Shown: positions 32,801-42,796, numbered from the stretch's first letter. The stretch: 64,000 nt of DNA from Ustilago trichophora (GCA_900323505.1 OOIN01000022.1:248001-312000); one strand, 5' to 3'. Notes: generated from the sequence alone by a model not told the origin. Numbers and translations: made by a program.

Positions 32801-34124
32801 CCATCCTGCAGTGGTTGTCAGACAAACCGGCGAGACCATCCTCACCCCATCGGTAGGTACGGCTACGAGCGGACTCGTGAGGGAAGTGAGACCAAGCATC
32901 TCCGTTGGCCGAGTAGTCCTCTCGAACGGTACCCCACTGTCGCTCAGAGAGGTAAGGGCCCCATCGCTTCCAGTGACGCTTCTTGTCGACGTCCTCTTGG
33001 AGACGCTGGTCTTCGGCCGACATCCAGTGGTGACCGTGGGAACGAGCGTCGACAGCATGGCTGAGGTTGCCAGTGGGACCACGACCGTGACCAAGGTCGT
33101 GCTCGCTGCCCGACTGACGGCGAGAACCGGCAGGGGTGGGCTCACCTTGAGAAGGAGCCCCCTGAGAAGCAGCGCTGAACGACTTGCGGTGATAGGTCTC
33201 GGGGCGAGCCGAGTAGTGGTTGGGGTTGGCGTACTTGGAGGCGTTGTCCGGGTGGTACTCTGCACGGAATTGATCGGCGTTGGTGCGCGAGTGGAAGGAG
33301 GACTTGTTCGAGACACCGACGGGAGTGAGGTCGTCTCTGTCGGCAACCGATCCGTTGGCAGCTCTAGCCTCGGACTTGGGCTGCTTCTTGGGGAGCTCAG
33401 CGGCGGGCTGGGCAGCTTCCTGATTGTTCGCAGGGATGTTGATGGTCAAAGGCTTGGCGGAATCGGCCATCTTGGAGGTGGGAGCAGCGGAAGCAGCAGA
33501 AGCAGCAACAGCAGGAGCGTCCGTCGACTTGGACGAATCGGGGTTGCCGGCAGTGGGAGTGTTTCCACCGCTCTGAGCGAGATCGGTGCCGTTGGAAGCG
33601 GCAGTGGGAGTAGTCGCGATGGGTGCGGATGCGGGTGCAGGTGCGGGAGTTGCGACAGCTGCTACTGAGGCCGCCGGAGGAGCAGATTCAGCCTTGGGAG
33701 TGGCGCTGGAGGACTGCACCTGGGAAGGCGTAGGGGTAGCCTCCTTGTCGTTCTTGGCTGGAGGAGGAGGAGGAGAAGTGGGAGGAAGCTGCTGCGACTG
33801 GGGCTTAGTCGACTTGGAAGCAGTGCGAGGCGAGGGAGAGGGAGCAGCGTTGGTGTTGGTATTGGTGTTGGTAGTGGTGGTGTTCTTGGAAGGAGTGGTG
33901 GGCGGAAGAGGCGAAGAGGGAGCAGGCGAGGGGGAAGGAGAAGCACCGCGGTCGGATCGACCAAAAATTCTAGACGAGGCCTTGCTTAGGGAGGCAGCAG
34001 GCGAGCCAGGGTTCGAGTTGGAGCTCGACTGATCGTCTTCGGATTGAAGACGACCGTGGCTGGAGGCTGAGGCGGACGACTTGGTGCGGCCAGAGCCAAA
34101 CACCTTGCGCAAATGCGAAGCCAT
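29862..34124 (-). CDS. GH63-type (glucosidase-like) protein with long disordered N-terminus
   Basis: Single exon, 1420 residues. The first ~280 residues are low-complexity Ser/Pro/Ala/Thr with no signal peptide (MASHLRKVFGSGRTKSSASA). From about 370 the protein is ordered: SAEDQRLQEDVDKKRHWKRWGPYLSERQWGTVREDYSANGDAWSHFPHESARSRTYRWGEDG. A basic/acidic insert lies near 690-790. A C-terminal (alpha/alpha)6-barrel-like region (about 880-1370) has WDSAFHCIPLAM, GGFLGLDNIGPFNRSEPLP, DKDGFYYDAI, MFGGNSNWRGPIWICVN and HQCGWTGLIAY, the pattern of GH63/YgjK-like glucosidases. Substrate is unknown. Lack of a signal peptide argues against it being the ER glucosidase I itself, although the last four residues are PDEL. 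Confidence 0.8.
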   Translation of the reverse strand: MASHLRKVFGSGRTKSSASASSHGRLQSEDDQSSSNSNPGSPAASLSKASSRIFGRSDRGASPSPSPAPSSPLPPTTPSKNTTTTNTNTNTNAAPSPSPRTASKSTKPQSQQLPPTSPPPPPAKNDKEATPTPSQVQSSSATPKAESAPPAASVAAVATPAPAPASAPIATTPTAASNGTDLAQSGGNTPTAGNPDSSKSTDAPAVAASAASAAPTSKMADSAKPLTINIPANNQEAAQPAAELPKKQPKSEARAANGSVADRDDLTPVGVSNKSSFHSRTNADQFRAEYHPDNASKYANPNHYSARPETYHRKSFSAASQGAPSQGEPTPAGSRRQSGSEHDLGHGRGPTGNLSHAVDARSHGHHWMSAEDQRLQEDVDKKRHWKRWGPYLSERQWGTVREDYSANGDAWSHFPHESARSRTYRWGEDGLAGLSDNHCRMGLSLALWNGKDRMLKERLFGLANNEGNHGEDVKELYWYLDSTPTHSYMKMLYKYPQESYPYELFVRESRNRSRDVAEFEITDTDLFDEDKYWDVFVEYAKDKDEENAISIRISAYNRGPEPADLHILPQLVFRNFWSWPKEEPAKPKMKQTGDYVIQADHPKLGRYHLYCSTSPAPSAPPAKRGQAPEPVSDEEVVPDLLFTENETNFERLYNGNNKNIYAKDAFHDHIVPAHRQEKDRPKSIEKTRKIKKTIVRQERRPIQRDPAEIAPKADGASAEAQPEAAAAEKQFGTVGPTDEQQYEVVDIEEEVEEEETYFEDPDESKPPRDYVNPNKEGTKAGAHYVFRQVPPFGGCAVVRMKLTPKTPSQDPAIDDDEQFDTTVENRRSEADEFYAKLISGPMSDDMKNVMRQALAGMLWNKQFYMFVQPEWLRGDPGQPAPPPERKHIRNHDWRHLHMEDILSMPDKWEYPFSAVWDSAFHCIPLAMVDPAFAKKQLDLFTREWYMKPDGALPAYEWNFSDVNPPVHAWATFRVFKIERKMYGREDLDFLERVFQKLLINFTWWVNRKDSSGSNVFEGGFLGLDNIGPFNRSEPLPTGGTLRQADGTAWMAFYALNMLNMALELAKHNPTYEDIASKFFEHFIFISDAMSFHDTSDEESTSLWSDKDGFYYDAIQWGPGNSQVIPVKSLVGLIPLYATLTIEPSALKRFPSFAKRMQWFLDNRPEMADRNIANMKVGGRGDRRLLSMVSRERLELILKRMLDENEFLSPHGVRSLSKDHQKNPFHVNVGGEDFGVGYWPGDSHSPMFGGNSNWRGPIWICVNFLLIESLQRFYQYYGDSFKVECPTGSGDYMHLGHVAEELSHRLLGIFLRDDQGRRANNGGIPMLDYAPEFRDLVHFYEFFHGDTGKGLGASHQCGWTGLIAYTIYSTGASYGLAQTPRTPKSTAAHYFDEHLTEDGRSEAGSVPYSNAYSRPPSPDEL

Positions 34125-36849
34125 GGCTGAGGAACACCCAAGATCTGGAGGGGAAGCTTAGCGCCAAGATGCACAGATCCTGGAGAGCAGCCACGACAGA
34201 GGAGAGGGAGGGGATTACAGCAGCGGCGGAAAGGCGGTCGGAGCAAAGGAGTGAGATATGTGTGTGGTGGAAGAAAGATGACAAGATGTGCAATGTGATG
34301 AAAGCAAGCCGATGTCCAAGAAGATGTTTGGCGTCGTGTTGCAACACGAGATACGCTGCCGAGCTGCTTTGTTTGAGCCAAGCAAGGGTTTTGGCTCTCG
34401 AAAAAGCGCGTGGGGACTTTGAGTGGAAAAGCAAAGCGCGATGGTGAGGGCAAAGAAATCAAAAGCCAATCCAGAGCACGATGCAGGATGACTCAACGGT
34501 CAAAAGAGTACAGGGTACAGTACAGTACAATAGTCGCACAACGAGGTTACACAGAAAAACGGGTGAGCCTTAAGCCGTAAGAGAGGAATACACCGGGCAA
34601 CTTGTGAGGAACGGACACGGAACACACAAACAGCGCATCATCCGTTGGGCAGCACGTACAGACAGAAACGAGACGAGGAAGGGCACGGACAAAGTGGATC
34701 GGAAAATTCAGGCAGAGTAGCGGAAAGAGAAAGAGAGATTGGGGGACAAGGCGCTTATGAGGAGAAGACATGGTTGAGTTGAAGTGGATGGATGGGGTCT
34801 CCTTCAAGAACACTCTCCGTTTGTGTTCAGGGAACAGCAATCAGCGAGAAGAAGTTCGAAAACGGGATCGATGGAGAGCGCGCGCTCGGGCCTCTCTCTC
34901 TCTTTCTCTCTTTCTCTCTTTCTCTCTGTCTGTTGGCCCAAAGTCGGCTTGGGGACGCACCAGGTTAGGTGTCTGGAATCTTTGCGGATGCGAAAATCGC
35001 GAAGAAAATACTCAAGATGCGATGTGACGGAAAAAAAAAAAAAAAGGAAAAAAAAGGGGGCTGGACAGCTGCAGCTGCAAGTCGTCCACCTTTGAGATTG
35101 TCAAGCTGCAGCAAGGAAGCGTCTACCAATTTTTTTTTCTAAAAAAAAAGGGCATCTTGCAAGGCACTTGAGCCCAGGAACAGAAACAACTGTCACTGTC
35201 AAACATGGTCAGCCAATCAACTCGAAACCTTTTAGGAAGAAATGCGGTTTTTATTAGACAGTACGAACACAGAGATGCACGAATTGGATGCGCGTGGGCA
35301 CAGACACAGGCATGCGCATACGAATTCCCCGGAGTCGCAGCTTTTCGAAATTCCCGCCTCCTCGTTCACGACACAAAACATACAATAGGTAGAGTATGAA
35401 CTTTGCCCGTGGCTCATTCTGTATTGTTGGTCCCAGTTGGGATGTGGGCATCAAGCAAGCTGTCGATCGTCGCTAAATTGTAATTCACCAAGAGGAAACA
35501 AACCAAAGGGGCCAACACACCGTAGCCGAGAGAGGTGGACGAGATACCAAGCAGATCTTGACGACACAGGGACCATTTTGTCGCCGGTTTTTTACGGCTT
35601 ACTGAACATACTTGAGAGTCCGACCGAAACGATGGGCTCAGCTGATATCACATCGCTCTAATTGAATCATTTTGACACAGACCCAAAGAGGTGCTTGTCA
35701 TGGTCGGTACAGTACCTGTGAGTGTGTGGTATCGATTACAAGGGTTCGATCCGTCCCATGTGGCTGGTATTCCTCTTGTCTGACTGTGGCAAGTTTGGAG
35801 AGGATCCCGCGAGCAAAGCTGCCCGATGCACACTTTGACGCAGCCAAATGGAAACCAAAGACCATTCGCCAACCCCGCTTGTACTGAATGTGTACTCTAC
35901 ATCAGCATATTCGCTTTTCATCTCTTGGTAGCATCGTTTTTGTCTTTGAAACCTTGTCGATGTTGCTTGTACCTATCGAATGCAAAGCAATACAGGCTTC
36001 GGCGTTTCCGGTGTGGTTCCCACAAAGTTAGTCGAGCAAAGTGATGATCAAAGGAAGCTAGCTGAATTGGATCATCCGACAGACTGCATCGATAAGAAAA
36101 GGAAAAGCAGGGCAAAAAAAAAGTGGAACTGCTGCTCACGGTGACGTTGACGCGCCTCTTGTCAAAATCATTTGCTTTGTTTCAATCGGATTTCTTCTGT
36201 CTCCCCCCACTCAACTCTGCCTCGCTGCCTTTGCTCTCTTTCTCCGCACTCGAGCATCATCAGCAATGCAAAAACGATTTCTTTTTGCTCTCGTCCTATC
36301 AATCAATACCAATCCCCCCACTCTGTGTGTGTCTTACATCCGTCCATCATTCAGCACAAAGATGCCGTACCTACTTGACCCACGCTTCAAATGCCGTACA
36401 AGCCCTCCTTGCTTTGCGTGTGTACCCATCGAATCGAACTGTGCCGCCATGTGAGCTGAACATCGCACCAAGAAAAAACCGGGCGTGCGCTCATAATTTC
36501 CGTCTCCGCATTCCGCAAATCCGTCATCATCATGCTTTCGTGAGTGTAACTTTTGGACAAGAAGAAGAGAAAGGAAGGGAAAAAAAAAAAAATTCCCAAA
36601 TGTTGATTTTCTGGGTTCATCTTTCTCTGTGTCAGCTTCGGGTGAAGAGGTAGACCCTGACGTCGCACTCTCTGCACAACGCATACAGTACACAACAACT
36701 TGCAACTTGCTCTCGCCTTGAGACACACAAGATCTTGATCAACTCTGCTCGACCGTTCGTACCGTTGGCGAGCATCGAGCACCGGGCACCGCAGACCGCA
36801 CAGACCTTCAACCGGCCGGCAGGCTCTTGCTAGGGTCCTTTCAACGGCC
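34125..36849. other. 2.7 kb gene-free divergent region
   Basis: The largest unexplained gap besides the relic. It lies between the GH63-type start (-) and RKM5 start (+). It contains GTACAG-type motifs at 34508-34529 and 35706-35716, (CT)n tracts at about 34900-34930, A-runs near 35030-35055, and T/A runs near 35131-35148. Short ORFs on both strands (up to about 175 codons) have no recognisable content and many homopolymer-derived residues. Could hold long 5' leaders or an unrecognised non-coding RNA. Confidence 0.5.
34508..34529. promoter_or_regulatory. GTACAGTACAGTAC motif upstream of the GH63-type gene
   Basis: GTACAGGGTACAGTACAGTACA, overlapping units of the GTACAGTAC core about 385-405 bp upstream of the GH63-type ATG. 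Same motif as elsewhere in the window. Function inferred. Confidence 0.35.
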
Positions 36850-37806
36850 ATGCCCTCTCATCCACACCATCATCCTGCAGACCCTAATCTCGGCGATGAT
36901 GGATATGCGGCAGACGAACTCCCTACGGCCCCCAATGCGCTGCTCCATCTCAAACCGGGTCGGCTAGTAAACGATGTTGACGAAGAAATCTTTCTTCTAT
37001 ATACGCTCAATGCCAAGTCGGAGCACGATGGCGGACTGGGCTACGTCAACCATTCTTCCGACAAGATCTATGTCGCCATCGATGGTTCGAAATGGTCATT
37101 TGCACTCTCGGATCGGAATCTGTCTGGGAAGATCGTAGTGCCGATATATCAGGATGTGACCAGTCTACGTTCGAGCAAAGGTAATACGGGCAGTGTTCTT
37201 TGGCGATCCACCATCGAGCTTGCTATTCGCTTTCACAAAGGTGCCATTTTTGATCTGGCACTTTTCAAGAATGCCAGCGTGCTAGAATTGGGCGCTGGAA
37301 CCGGAGCGTTGCCTGCCATGCTATCGGGTTTGAGCAAGACATGGCTAGCAACAGATCAGCAGGAGCTCCTACCCTTGATGCGAAAGAATCTCGACATGCA
37401 CAGTCGAGTCAAGGTGGCAGCACTTGACTGGTTCGATTTCCTCCATCCCCCTTCGCTGCACTCTGCGCTGTTGCGTAAGAAGCACATCTTGGACCACATC
37501 AATCCTGCATCCACAACACGAGGCCGTGACGACGACGACAACGACGCCGCGATCCAAGGCGTAGATGTCATCATCTGCTGCGATTGCATCTACAATCCTG
37601 GCCTCTTTGACGCTCTCATCGCCACCCTCAATGTCTTTACACATAGCCAAAAGACAGTGGTGTTGGTGTCGTGCGAAATGAGAAGCGACGAGAGCCTTGC
37701 CGAGTTCTTGACAAAGTGGAAAGCGTCGGATCCTGATTGGGTCATTGTCAGCCTTGAAGAGAGATTCGAAAAGGGATTCGTCGCTCTCGCTGCTTGGAAA
37801 CATTAG
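36850..37806 (+). CDS. RKM5: Ribosomal protein lysine methyltransferase Rkm5-like
   Basis: Single exon, 318 residues. The seven-beta-strand methyltransferase core has the AdoMet motif VLELGAGTGALPAML (from 144), preceded by GNTGSVLWRSTIELA (the family's xxLWDSAxxL equivalent). Later blocks are LATDQQELLPLMRKN, LDWFDF and VDVIICCDCIYNPGLFDALIATL; the post-II motif CDCIYNP is typical of METTL21/Rkm5 proteins. Yeast Rkm5 monomethylates a lysine of ribosomal protein L1. A His/Pro/Asp-rich N-terminus and an inserted RGRDDDDND loop are peculiar to this protein. It could be another METTL21-type protein methyltransferase; Rkm5 is the best fit by layout. Confidence 0.78.
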   Translation: MPSHPHHHPADPNLGDDGYAADELPTAPNALLHLKPGRLVNDVDEEIFLLYTLNAKSEHDGGLGYVNHSSDKIYVAIDGSKWSFALSDRNLSGKIVVPIYQDVTSLRSSKGNTGSVLWRSTIELAIRFHKGAIFDLALFKNASVLELGAGTGALPAMLSGLSKTWLATDQQELLPLMRKNLDMHSRVKVAALDWFDFLHPPSLHSALLRKKHILDHINPASTTRGRDDDDNDAAIQGVDVIICCDCIYNPGLFDALIATLNVFTHSQKTVVLVSCEMRSDESLAEFLTKWKASDPDWVIVSLEERFEKGFVALAAWKH

Positions 37807-38092
37807 CCCTCGACACGACAGCATGCACTCAGCATTTCACAGAAACGGGTCAACACCATCATGAACAATACACATTCATCATTTTCAGCATTCGAGTCAA
37901 GGGTCAAAAAAAAAAAAAAAAAAAAAGGAAAGATATCGTTCATTTGCAGTTCAATCCTTAAGAGGCTGTGTAAAAAGTTTGTTGTGTGACGAGTATCGGA
38001 CCGAGACAAGTAACCATGACGACAAAGAGAGTGCGTGTTGCTTCAAATATAAATACGAACGACTTTTCCTCGATAAAGATGAACCAAGTCGA
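37807..38092. other. Convergent 3' spacer with A-run
   Basis: 286 bp between convergent stops. Contains an A-run of about 20 at 37907-37926. No gene. Confidence 0.6.
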
Positions 38093-41000
38093 TCAGGCAT
38101 TACCCTGGCCGTTGGGCTTGGACGAAGGTGGACGAGGCGAAGGGCTGGCACCACCAGCTCTGAATTCAGACTGCGCACCGCCCATAGCAGACTGGGTCAT
38201 GAAACCCGGGTAAGGGGCACCCATCATGCTCATGTGCGGGCTCGCCATGAATGGCATCGAGCCCATTGGCATACCCATGGTCGATGCAGGAACCGCACTT
38301 GGCGAGCCGTGTCCCATGACAGATCCATGGCCCATTGCAGATCCTTCCTGATGAGCCTGCGAGAGCGCACTCATGTAAGCCATCTGCGCGGCCTGCATTG
38401 CCTGCTGCTGTGCCATCATCGGATCGAATCCGCCGCCCATGCCGCCGATCTGACTACCACCACCACCCATCTGGGAGCCGCCGAATCCTCCCATCTGAGG
38501 CATACCCATGCCCATCATGCCCATTCCACCCATGCCACCCATCATGCCGGACATCATCATCTGCTGGTACAGCATCGGGTTGAAGTAGGCCATCTGCTGC
38601 ATCTGTTGCTGCTGCATTTGCTGCTGTTGCTGTCGCACCAGGTCTTCCTCGCGTTGACGTCGTTCGGCTGCAACACGCTCGCGCTCGCGCTCAGTAAGTG
38701 TAGCACCGAATCCACCAGCACCCTTGCGATCGCGCTCGTGGGCGGTGATGGCGCCGAGAAGACCCGCCTGCGGAGGAGGAGGCTTGTTGGGCACGTTGAC
38801 CAGATGGCTACCCATGGCCCTCGCTTCTGCCTCCTGCGCCTTGGCCGATCGCTCAGCTTTATCCTGCGCTCCGGCTTGCACTAGACCGTGTGGAGTGAAG
38901 ACAGTCGTCATGGCACCGGGCTGCTCTTCGGGGTTGAGCTGCAAGAACGTCTGACGATCGCGCACAATGGGACCCTGAGGAGGCGTGTTGGATCGAGAGT
39001 CGTCGCCGTGGGCTGCAGCGAGATGCGTGTTGAACATCGACTGGCGCTGATATGCCTGGATCGAGGAGTGGGCTGCGACACCGGGTCGTGCTGGCGACTG
39101 GCCTGGCGAGGCGGAGCGGGAGCCGCCGATCACGCTTGCGCCGTATCCAGAAGCAGATCGCGGGAAGGCACCAGCAGAACCCTGCATGGCTTGGTCGTTG
39201 TTGCGTCCAAGGCTGCCGACAGAGTCGGCCAAGTTCACAGGAGACTCGGTACCTGGACCACCTCGGCTCGAGCTGGCAGCAGAACGAATGGCGGCGGCAG
39301 CGGGACCGGTCCTAGCCGAGGCAAGTGCACCTTCGCGGCTTTCGTCCTCGTCCTCTTCGTCCTCCTCATCATCCTCTTCCTCCTCGCTATCATCGACCCA
39401 CCCAGGACGACGCATACCCTTGGCCTTGTTGCCGCCGGCGCGGCCAGGTCGGGAGAGAGCCTCTTGGTGTGCTTGAGCCTGGAGCTGCGCGGCGGACTTG
39501 CGCTCGGCGGCCTTCTTGTTCTGACCAAAGGTGGAGGGATACTGAACGGCAGCAGGTCGAGCGCCGAAGCTGCTGTCCACCGAGGACTGAGAGACGGCGT
39601 TCGGTGCGGGCTGCGACGAGACGGCCGATGGGACGGGGGACACAGCGCTGCGTTCTGCATCGACTGGCTTGGGTGGGATTTCCCTGGTCCTCAGAGCAGG
39701 AGAAGGAGGTTGCTCCAAGAACGAGTAGGCGGCAAGAGCGTCGTCGTTGATGGTGTCGTCCTGCGTCGGGTTGACTTTTGGAACGGCCGCAGTCTCAGAC
39801 TTGACGTGCTCGGCCTGAACAGGCACCACCGATGCGGCTTGGGGCTGATCGGATGAAAGACGCGTGGTGTGAGTGCTTTCAGACTGAATGGCAGAGGTGG
39901 TGCCCGATGCTGGTGCAAGGCTGTGAGGGCGAGAGGCTTGGGAGCTCTCCTTTGTCACGACATTGCGGCTGGGTGCAGGCATGACGACAGGCTGCGAAGA
40001 GGTAGCGGGAAGCTGGTCGGAGATGGAAGCCATGTAGAAGAGCGCGCTCTCGTCGTAGTTGGTGGGCAAGTCAGAGTCGCGCTTGGTCGAGCGTGGCTCA
40101 TCGGCAGCGGTCTGCTCTGCACCTCGACCCGATGGACCAAAGACGGGAGGAGCACGAGGAGCAGAAGCTGCTTCAACCTGAGAAGTGGGAGGCATGGCTT
40201 GAGTGGCGCTGGAAGGGCTGAGGTAAGCGAGCGAAGATTCAGCGGCATGACCCGAACTTGGTGCGAACTCCATTGTCTGCGAAGAAGGCTGCACGATGGA
40301 GGTTGGGCTCCTTTGAGATTCGATGACGGGAACAGCACGAATGCTAGATCGCTCTGCCTGCTGGTCGTTCGAGTGGGAAGAGGTGTTGAGCTGTGTGACG
40401 ATGGGGGCCCGTGCAGGCTGAGATGTGGTAACTGAATTGTTGAGAGGTGCGTCGACGACAACGGGCTCTGCAGGGGTCGACGCAGGAGGCTGCGTGGTGG
40501 GTGCATTTTGCAGAATGGGCTGAGTCGGGCCAAATTGGCCAGGACGCGCCTCTCGCGGCGGGCGGTGAGCGTCGAATTCGGGCGACGCAGGACGGGCACG
40601 CTCCTCTTCCGAGAAATCACCTCTAGCGGTATCTTTGAAACCTTGTGGCACCCTCTGTGTCGGCTCCACAGGGACTGGTGCAGAGTTGGTAGTCGGTTGC
40701 GCAAAGGCAGCGCCTGCGGCTGGAGGTTGCTTCTGGGCAGAGTCAAAATCGAGAGGTGGCAGCCGGGAAGCAGATTCGGCAGCACTAGCACGCGAAGCAG
40801 ATCGAGGCTCCTCGTCGGTTGTGCTGGCAACATTGCGTGTGGGGGCGACGGCATTCTGCGACGGCGGCGGAAGAGGCTGGAGGATCTTGGTGCGTTCGCC
40901 TCGCATTCGAGCAGCCATGATCCCGTGCAAGGAAGCTCGGGTGGTGAGATGATCCTCGCGAGCGATCTCGAGGAATTCGGCGAGCTCTCTGTCGAGGAAA

Positions 41001-42796
41001 AGGCGATCCTTGAATGGACCGATGGGGTATGCAAAGAAGGGCGAGACGGGATCGCGCGCCTCCCAGACAAACGTGTCAGGTCGCCCATAGAGCTTGAAAG
41101 AGTCCATAAAGGCGATGAGCCACTTCATCATCTCGGCGTTGGCACCCTTGCTGCCAGCGGTCTCGAGCTCAGGCATGAGCATGACCCAACCTGTGCTGCG
41201 AACGCGATGGGTGGCCGAGAGGACGGGGCTGGAAGGGAAGACACCTTCGATCTTGAAGAGACTCGAGCCTTCGACCAGCTCGGGACGTGAAGGGTAGACG
41301 GCAAAGGCGTGGGCTGCGTAAATGAGGCTGGCAAAAGGTTTCTTGTCCTTCTTGGACTCGAAGAAGCTGGCGACACCAGGTGCACCGTTGCTGCCAGGAG
41401 GAGGAGGAAGGTCCTTGCCATCGTTGCCGGGAGCGCCAGGAGCATCTTTCGAGACGCTGTTGATGCTCATGACGCTGGAGCGATCGCCACCAGATGAGCC
41501 GAGCTTCCAGAACTTCTTCTTGCCGAACTCGGACTCGTCGGGTTTGTGGTCGGTGAGGACCATCCAGACCTTCTTCCACTCGGTGGAGCCCATGAAACGA
41601 GCCTTGACCCAGCCCTCCATTTTGCCTTTTACTAGAGGCGACTTGATGGTCATTTCGGAAGCGGGGACAGCAGGCGAGTCTTTGGTACCTTCCGTGGTGG
41701 AAGCGCCGGGCATACCTACAGCGCCAAGACGAGCACGAATGAGAGCACCAGTGTAGATCTCTTCAAGTCGAACTTTTTCCCAAGAAGCGAGACGGATGGC
41801 GTTGATCCATGCCTGGAGGTGACGGTGACCGAGGTTAAGCCAGCCAATGACGGTGCGGTGCTCTGGCTTCTGTCGGTGCTCTGGAGCAAGCCATTGCTCG
41901 AGCGACTCGGGAGGGAAAGGAGGAGGGTCGCGGAAGCAAAAGATGGTGCGGTTGTTGCCAGCCGAGTTGATGGCAAATGCGTGGTGATAGCGTCCACGAC
42001 TGCCCAGGATCAGTTTGGGATCCTCGATGAGGAGACCGATAAAGTCGACAAAGCAATCAGTAATGTTGATGTAGGTGGGAGGGACCTCGGTGCCACGCTT
42101 GGCAGCTTCTTCCATCTCTTGGACGTTCCAAAGACTGAGGACAGTGCCAGAAAGCTGGACAAAGCACTCGGTCCAGCGACGCTTTTCGTCGGCAACATGA
42201 AGAGGCTTTCCATCGGTACCAAGATCGTCTCGCTTGAGGAGGTATCCTTCCATATAAAGCTTCTTTTGCTGTGATTCTTGAAGGCTGAGCGCACTGCGCA
42301 AGTCCTGGCTTTTGAAAGTGAGGGGGGTTTGGGGAGTGGAGCGAATGGATCGAGCTGTGGAGCCAGTAGGGGAAGGAGGCCGGGGCGAGGTGGGACTGGC
42401 ACCTCCTCCTCCAGCATAGTATTCAGGGTTGTCGAGAGGCTGGAAGGCAGACATGGGACGCATGCTGCCAGACCTGTTGGAACCTGGTTGTTGCTGTTGA
42501 GGCTTGTACATTTGACGTGACGACGAGTTGAGAAGGACACTGGTCGATTGGCTGTGGTTGTGCGAAGGTTGGAATGGTCGTGAAGAAGCCGAGTTGACTG
42601 CAGGCGCAGGAGCTGGTACGGCCTGGCGAGCGTGGAAGCCCTGCATATCTTGAGAAGAAGAGGTGGGCTGAGCGGAAAAGGATGCACCACGCGCAGAAGG
42701 GTCACGATTCTGCTGTTGGATGTACTGATCCTGCTGCTCGTACGCTGGACTCGGACCTGGTGAGCGGAAGTTCTGGGAGGAGAACGAGTTGTTCAT
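38093..42796 (-). CDS. PH-domain protein of the Caf120/Skg3 type
   Basis: 1567 residues, single exon, from ATG 42796 (MNNSFSSQNFRSPG). The frame is open 21 codons further 5' but begins there with a non-ATG codon. After a Gln/Ser/Pro-rich N-terminus come two PH-like blocks, about 175-350 (YMEGYLLKRDDLGTDGK..., WTECFVQLSGTVLSLWN) and about 391-620 (MEGWVKARFMGSTEWKKVWMVLTDHK). Then there are ~700 residues of Ser/Pro/Ala-rich disorder, an acidic DDSEEEEDDEEDEEDEDESRE stretch, a charged coil (ERERERVAAERRQREEDLVRQQQQ), and a Met/Gly/Gln-rich tail. This matches the Caf120/Skg3 layout of fungi, linked to the CCR4-NOT complex and to cell-wall/bud-neck functions. Role here is inferred. Confidence 0.75.
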   Translation of the reverse strand: MNNSFSSQNFRSPGPSPAYEQQDQYIQQQNRDPSARGASFSAQPTSSSQDMQGFHARQAVPAPAPAVNSASSRPFQPSHNHSQSTSVLLNSSSRQMYKPQQQQPGSNRSGSMRPMSAFQPLDNPEYYAGGGGASPTSPRPPSPTGSTARSIRSTPQTPLTFKSQDLRSALSLQESQQKKLYMEGYLLKRDDLGTDGKPLHVADEKRRWTECFVQLSGTVLSLWNVQEMEEAAKRGTEVPPTYINITDCFVDFIGLLIEDPKLILGSRGRYHHAFAINSAGNNRTIFCFRDPPPFPPESLEQWLAPEHRQKPEHRTVIGWLNLGHRHLQAWINAIRLASWEKVRLEEIYTGALIRARLGAVGMPGASTTEGTKDSPAVPASEMTIKSPLVKGKMEGWVKARFMGSTEWKKVWMVLTDHKPDESEFGKKKFWKLGSSGGDRSSVMSINSVSKDAPGAPGNDGKDLPPPPGSNGAPGVASFFESKKDKKPFASLIYAAHAFAVYPSRPELVEGSSLFKIEGVFPSSPVLSATHRVRSTGWVMLMPELETAGSKGANAEMMKWLIAFMDSFKLYGRPDTFVWEARDPVSPFFAYPIGPFKDRLFLDRELAEFLEIAREDHLTTRASLHGIMAARMRGERTKILQPLPPPSQNAVAPTRNVASTTDEEPRSASRASAAESASRLPPLDFDSAQKQPPAAGAAFAQPTTNSAPVPVEPTQRVPQGFKDTARGDFSEEERARPASPEFDAHRPPREARPGQFGPTQPILQNAPTTQPPASTPAEPVVVDAPLNNSVTTSQPARAPIVTQLNTSSHSNDQQAERSSIRAVPVIESQRSPTSIVQPSSQTMEFAPSSGHAAESSLAYLSPSSATQAMPPTSQVEAASAPRAPPVFGPSGRGAEQTAADEPRSTKRDSDLPTNYDESALFYMASISDQLPATSSQPVVMPAPSRNVVTKESSQASRPHSLAPASGTTSAIQSESTHTTRLSSDQPQAASVVPVQAEHVKSETAAVPKVNPTQDDTINDDALAAYSFLEQPPSPALRTREIPPKPVDAERSAVSPVPSAVSSQPAPNAVSQSSVDSSFGARPAAVQYPSTFGQNKKAAERKSAAQLQAQAHQEALSRPGRAGGNKAKGMRRPGWVDDSEEEEDDEEDEEDEDESREGALASARTGPAAAAIRSAASSSRGGPGTESPVNLADSVGSLGRNNDQAMQGSAGAFPRSASGYGASVIGGSRSASPGQSPARPGVAAHSSIQAYQRQSMFNTHLAAAHGDDSRSNTPPQGPIVRDRQTFLQLNPEEQPGAMTTVFTPHGLVQAGAQDKAERSAKAQEAEARAMGSHLVNVPNKPPPPQAGLLGAITAHERDRKGAGGFGATLTERERERVAAERRQREEDLVRQQQQQMQQQQMQQMAYFNPMLYQQMMMSGMMGGMGGMGMMGMGMPQMGGFGGSQMGGGGSQIGGMGGGFDPMMAQQQAMQAAQMAYMSALSQAHQEGSAMGHGSVMGHGSPSAVPASTMGMPMGSMPFMASPHMSMMGAPYPGFMTQSAMGGAQSEFRAGGASPSPRPPSSKPNGQGNA

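Noticed and set aside
29946..33668. 1240-codon open frame on the plus strand opposite the GH63-type gene
   Set aside because: It mirrors the minus-strand gene, whose C/G-biased third positions keep the opposite frame free of stops. Its Val/Gly/Leu-rich translation has no recognisable domain, whereas the minus strand has clear family motifs.
35744..35762. GGTTCGATCC resembling a tRNA T-loop
   Set aside because: The flanking bases do not form a T-stem and no acceptor or anticodon arms are found around it on either strand.
36387..36851. 154-codon minus-strand ORF in the 2.7 kb gap
   Set aside because: Composition dominated by homopolymer-derived Phe and Cys/Arg residues; no domain, and it overlaps the RKM5 leader.
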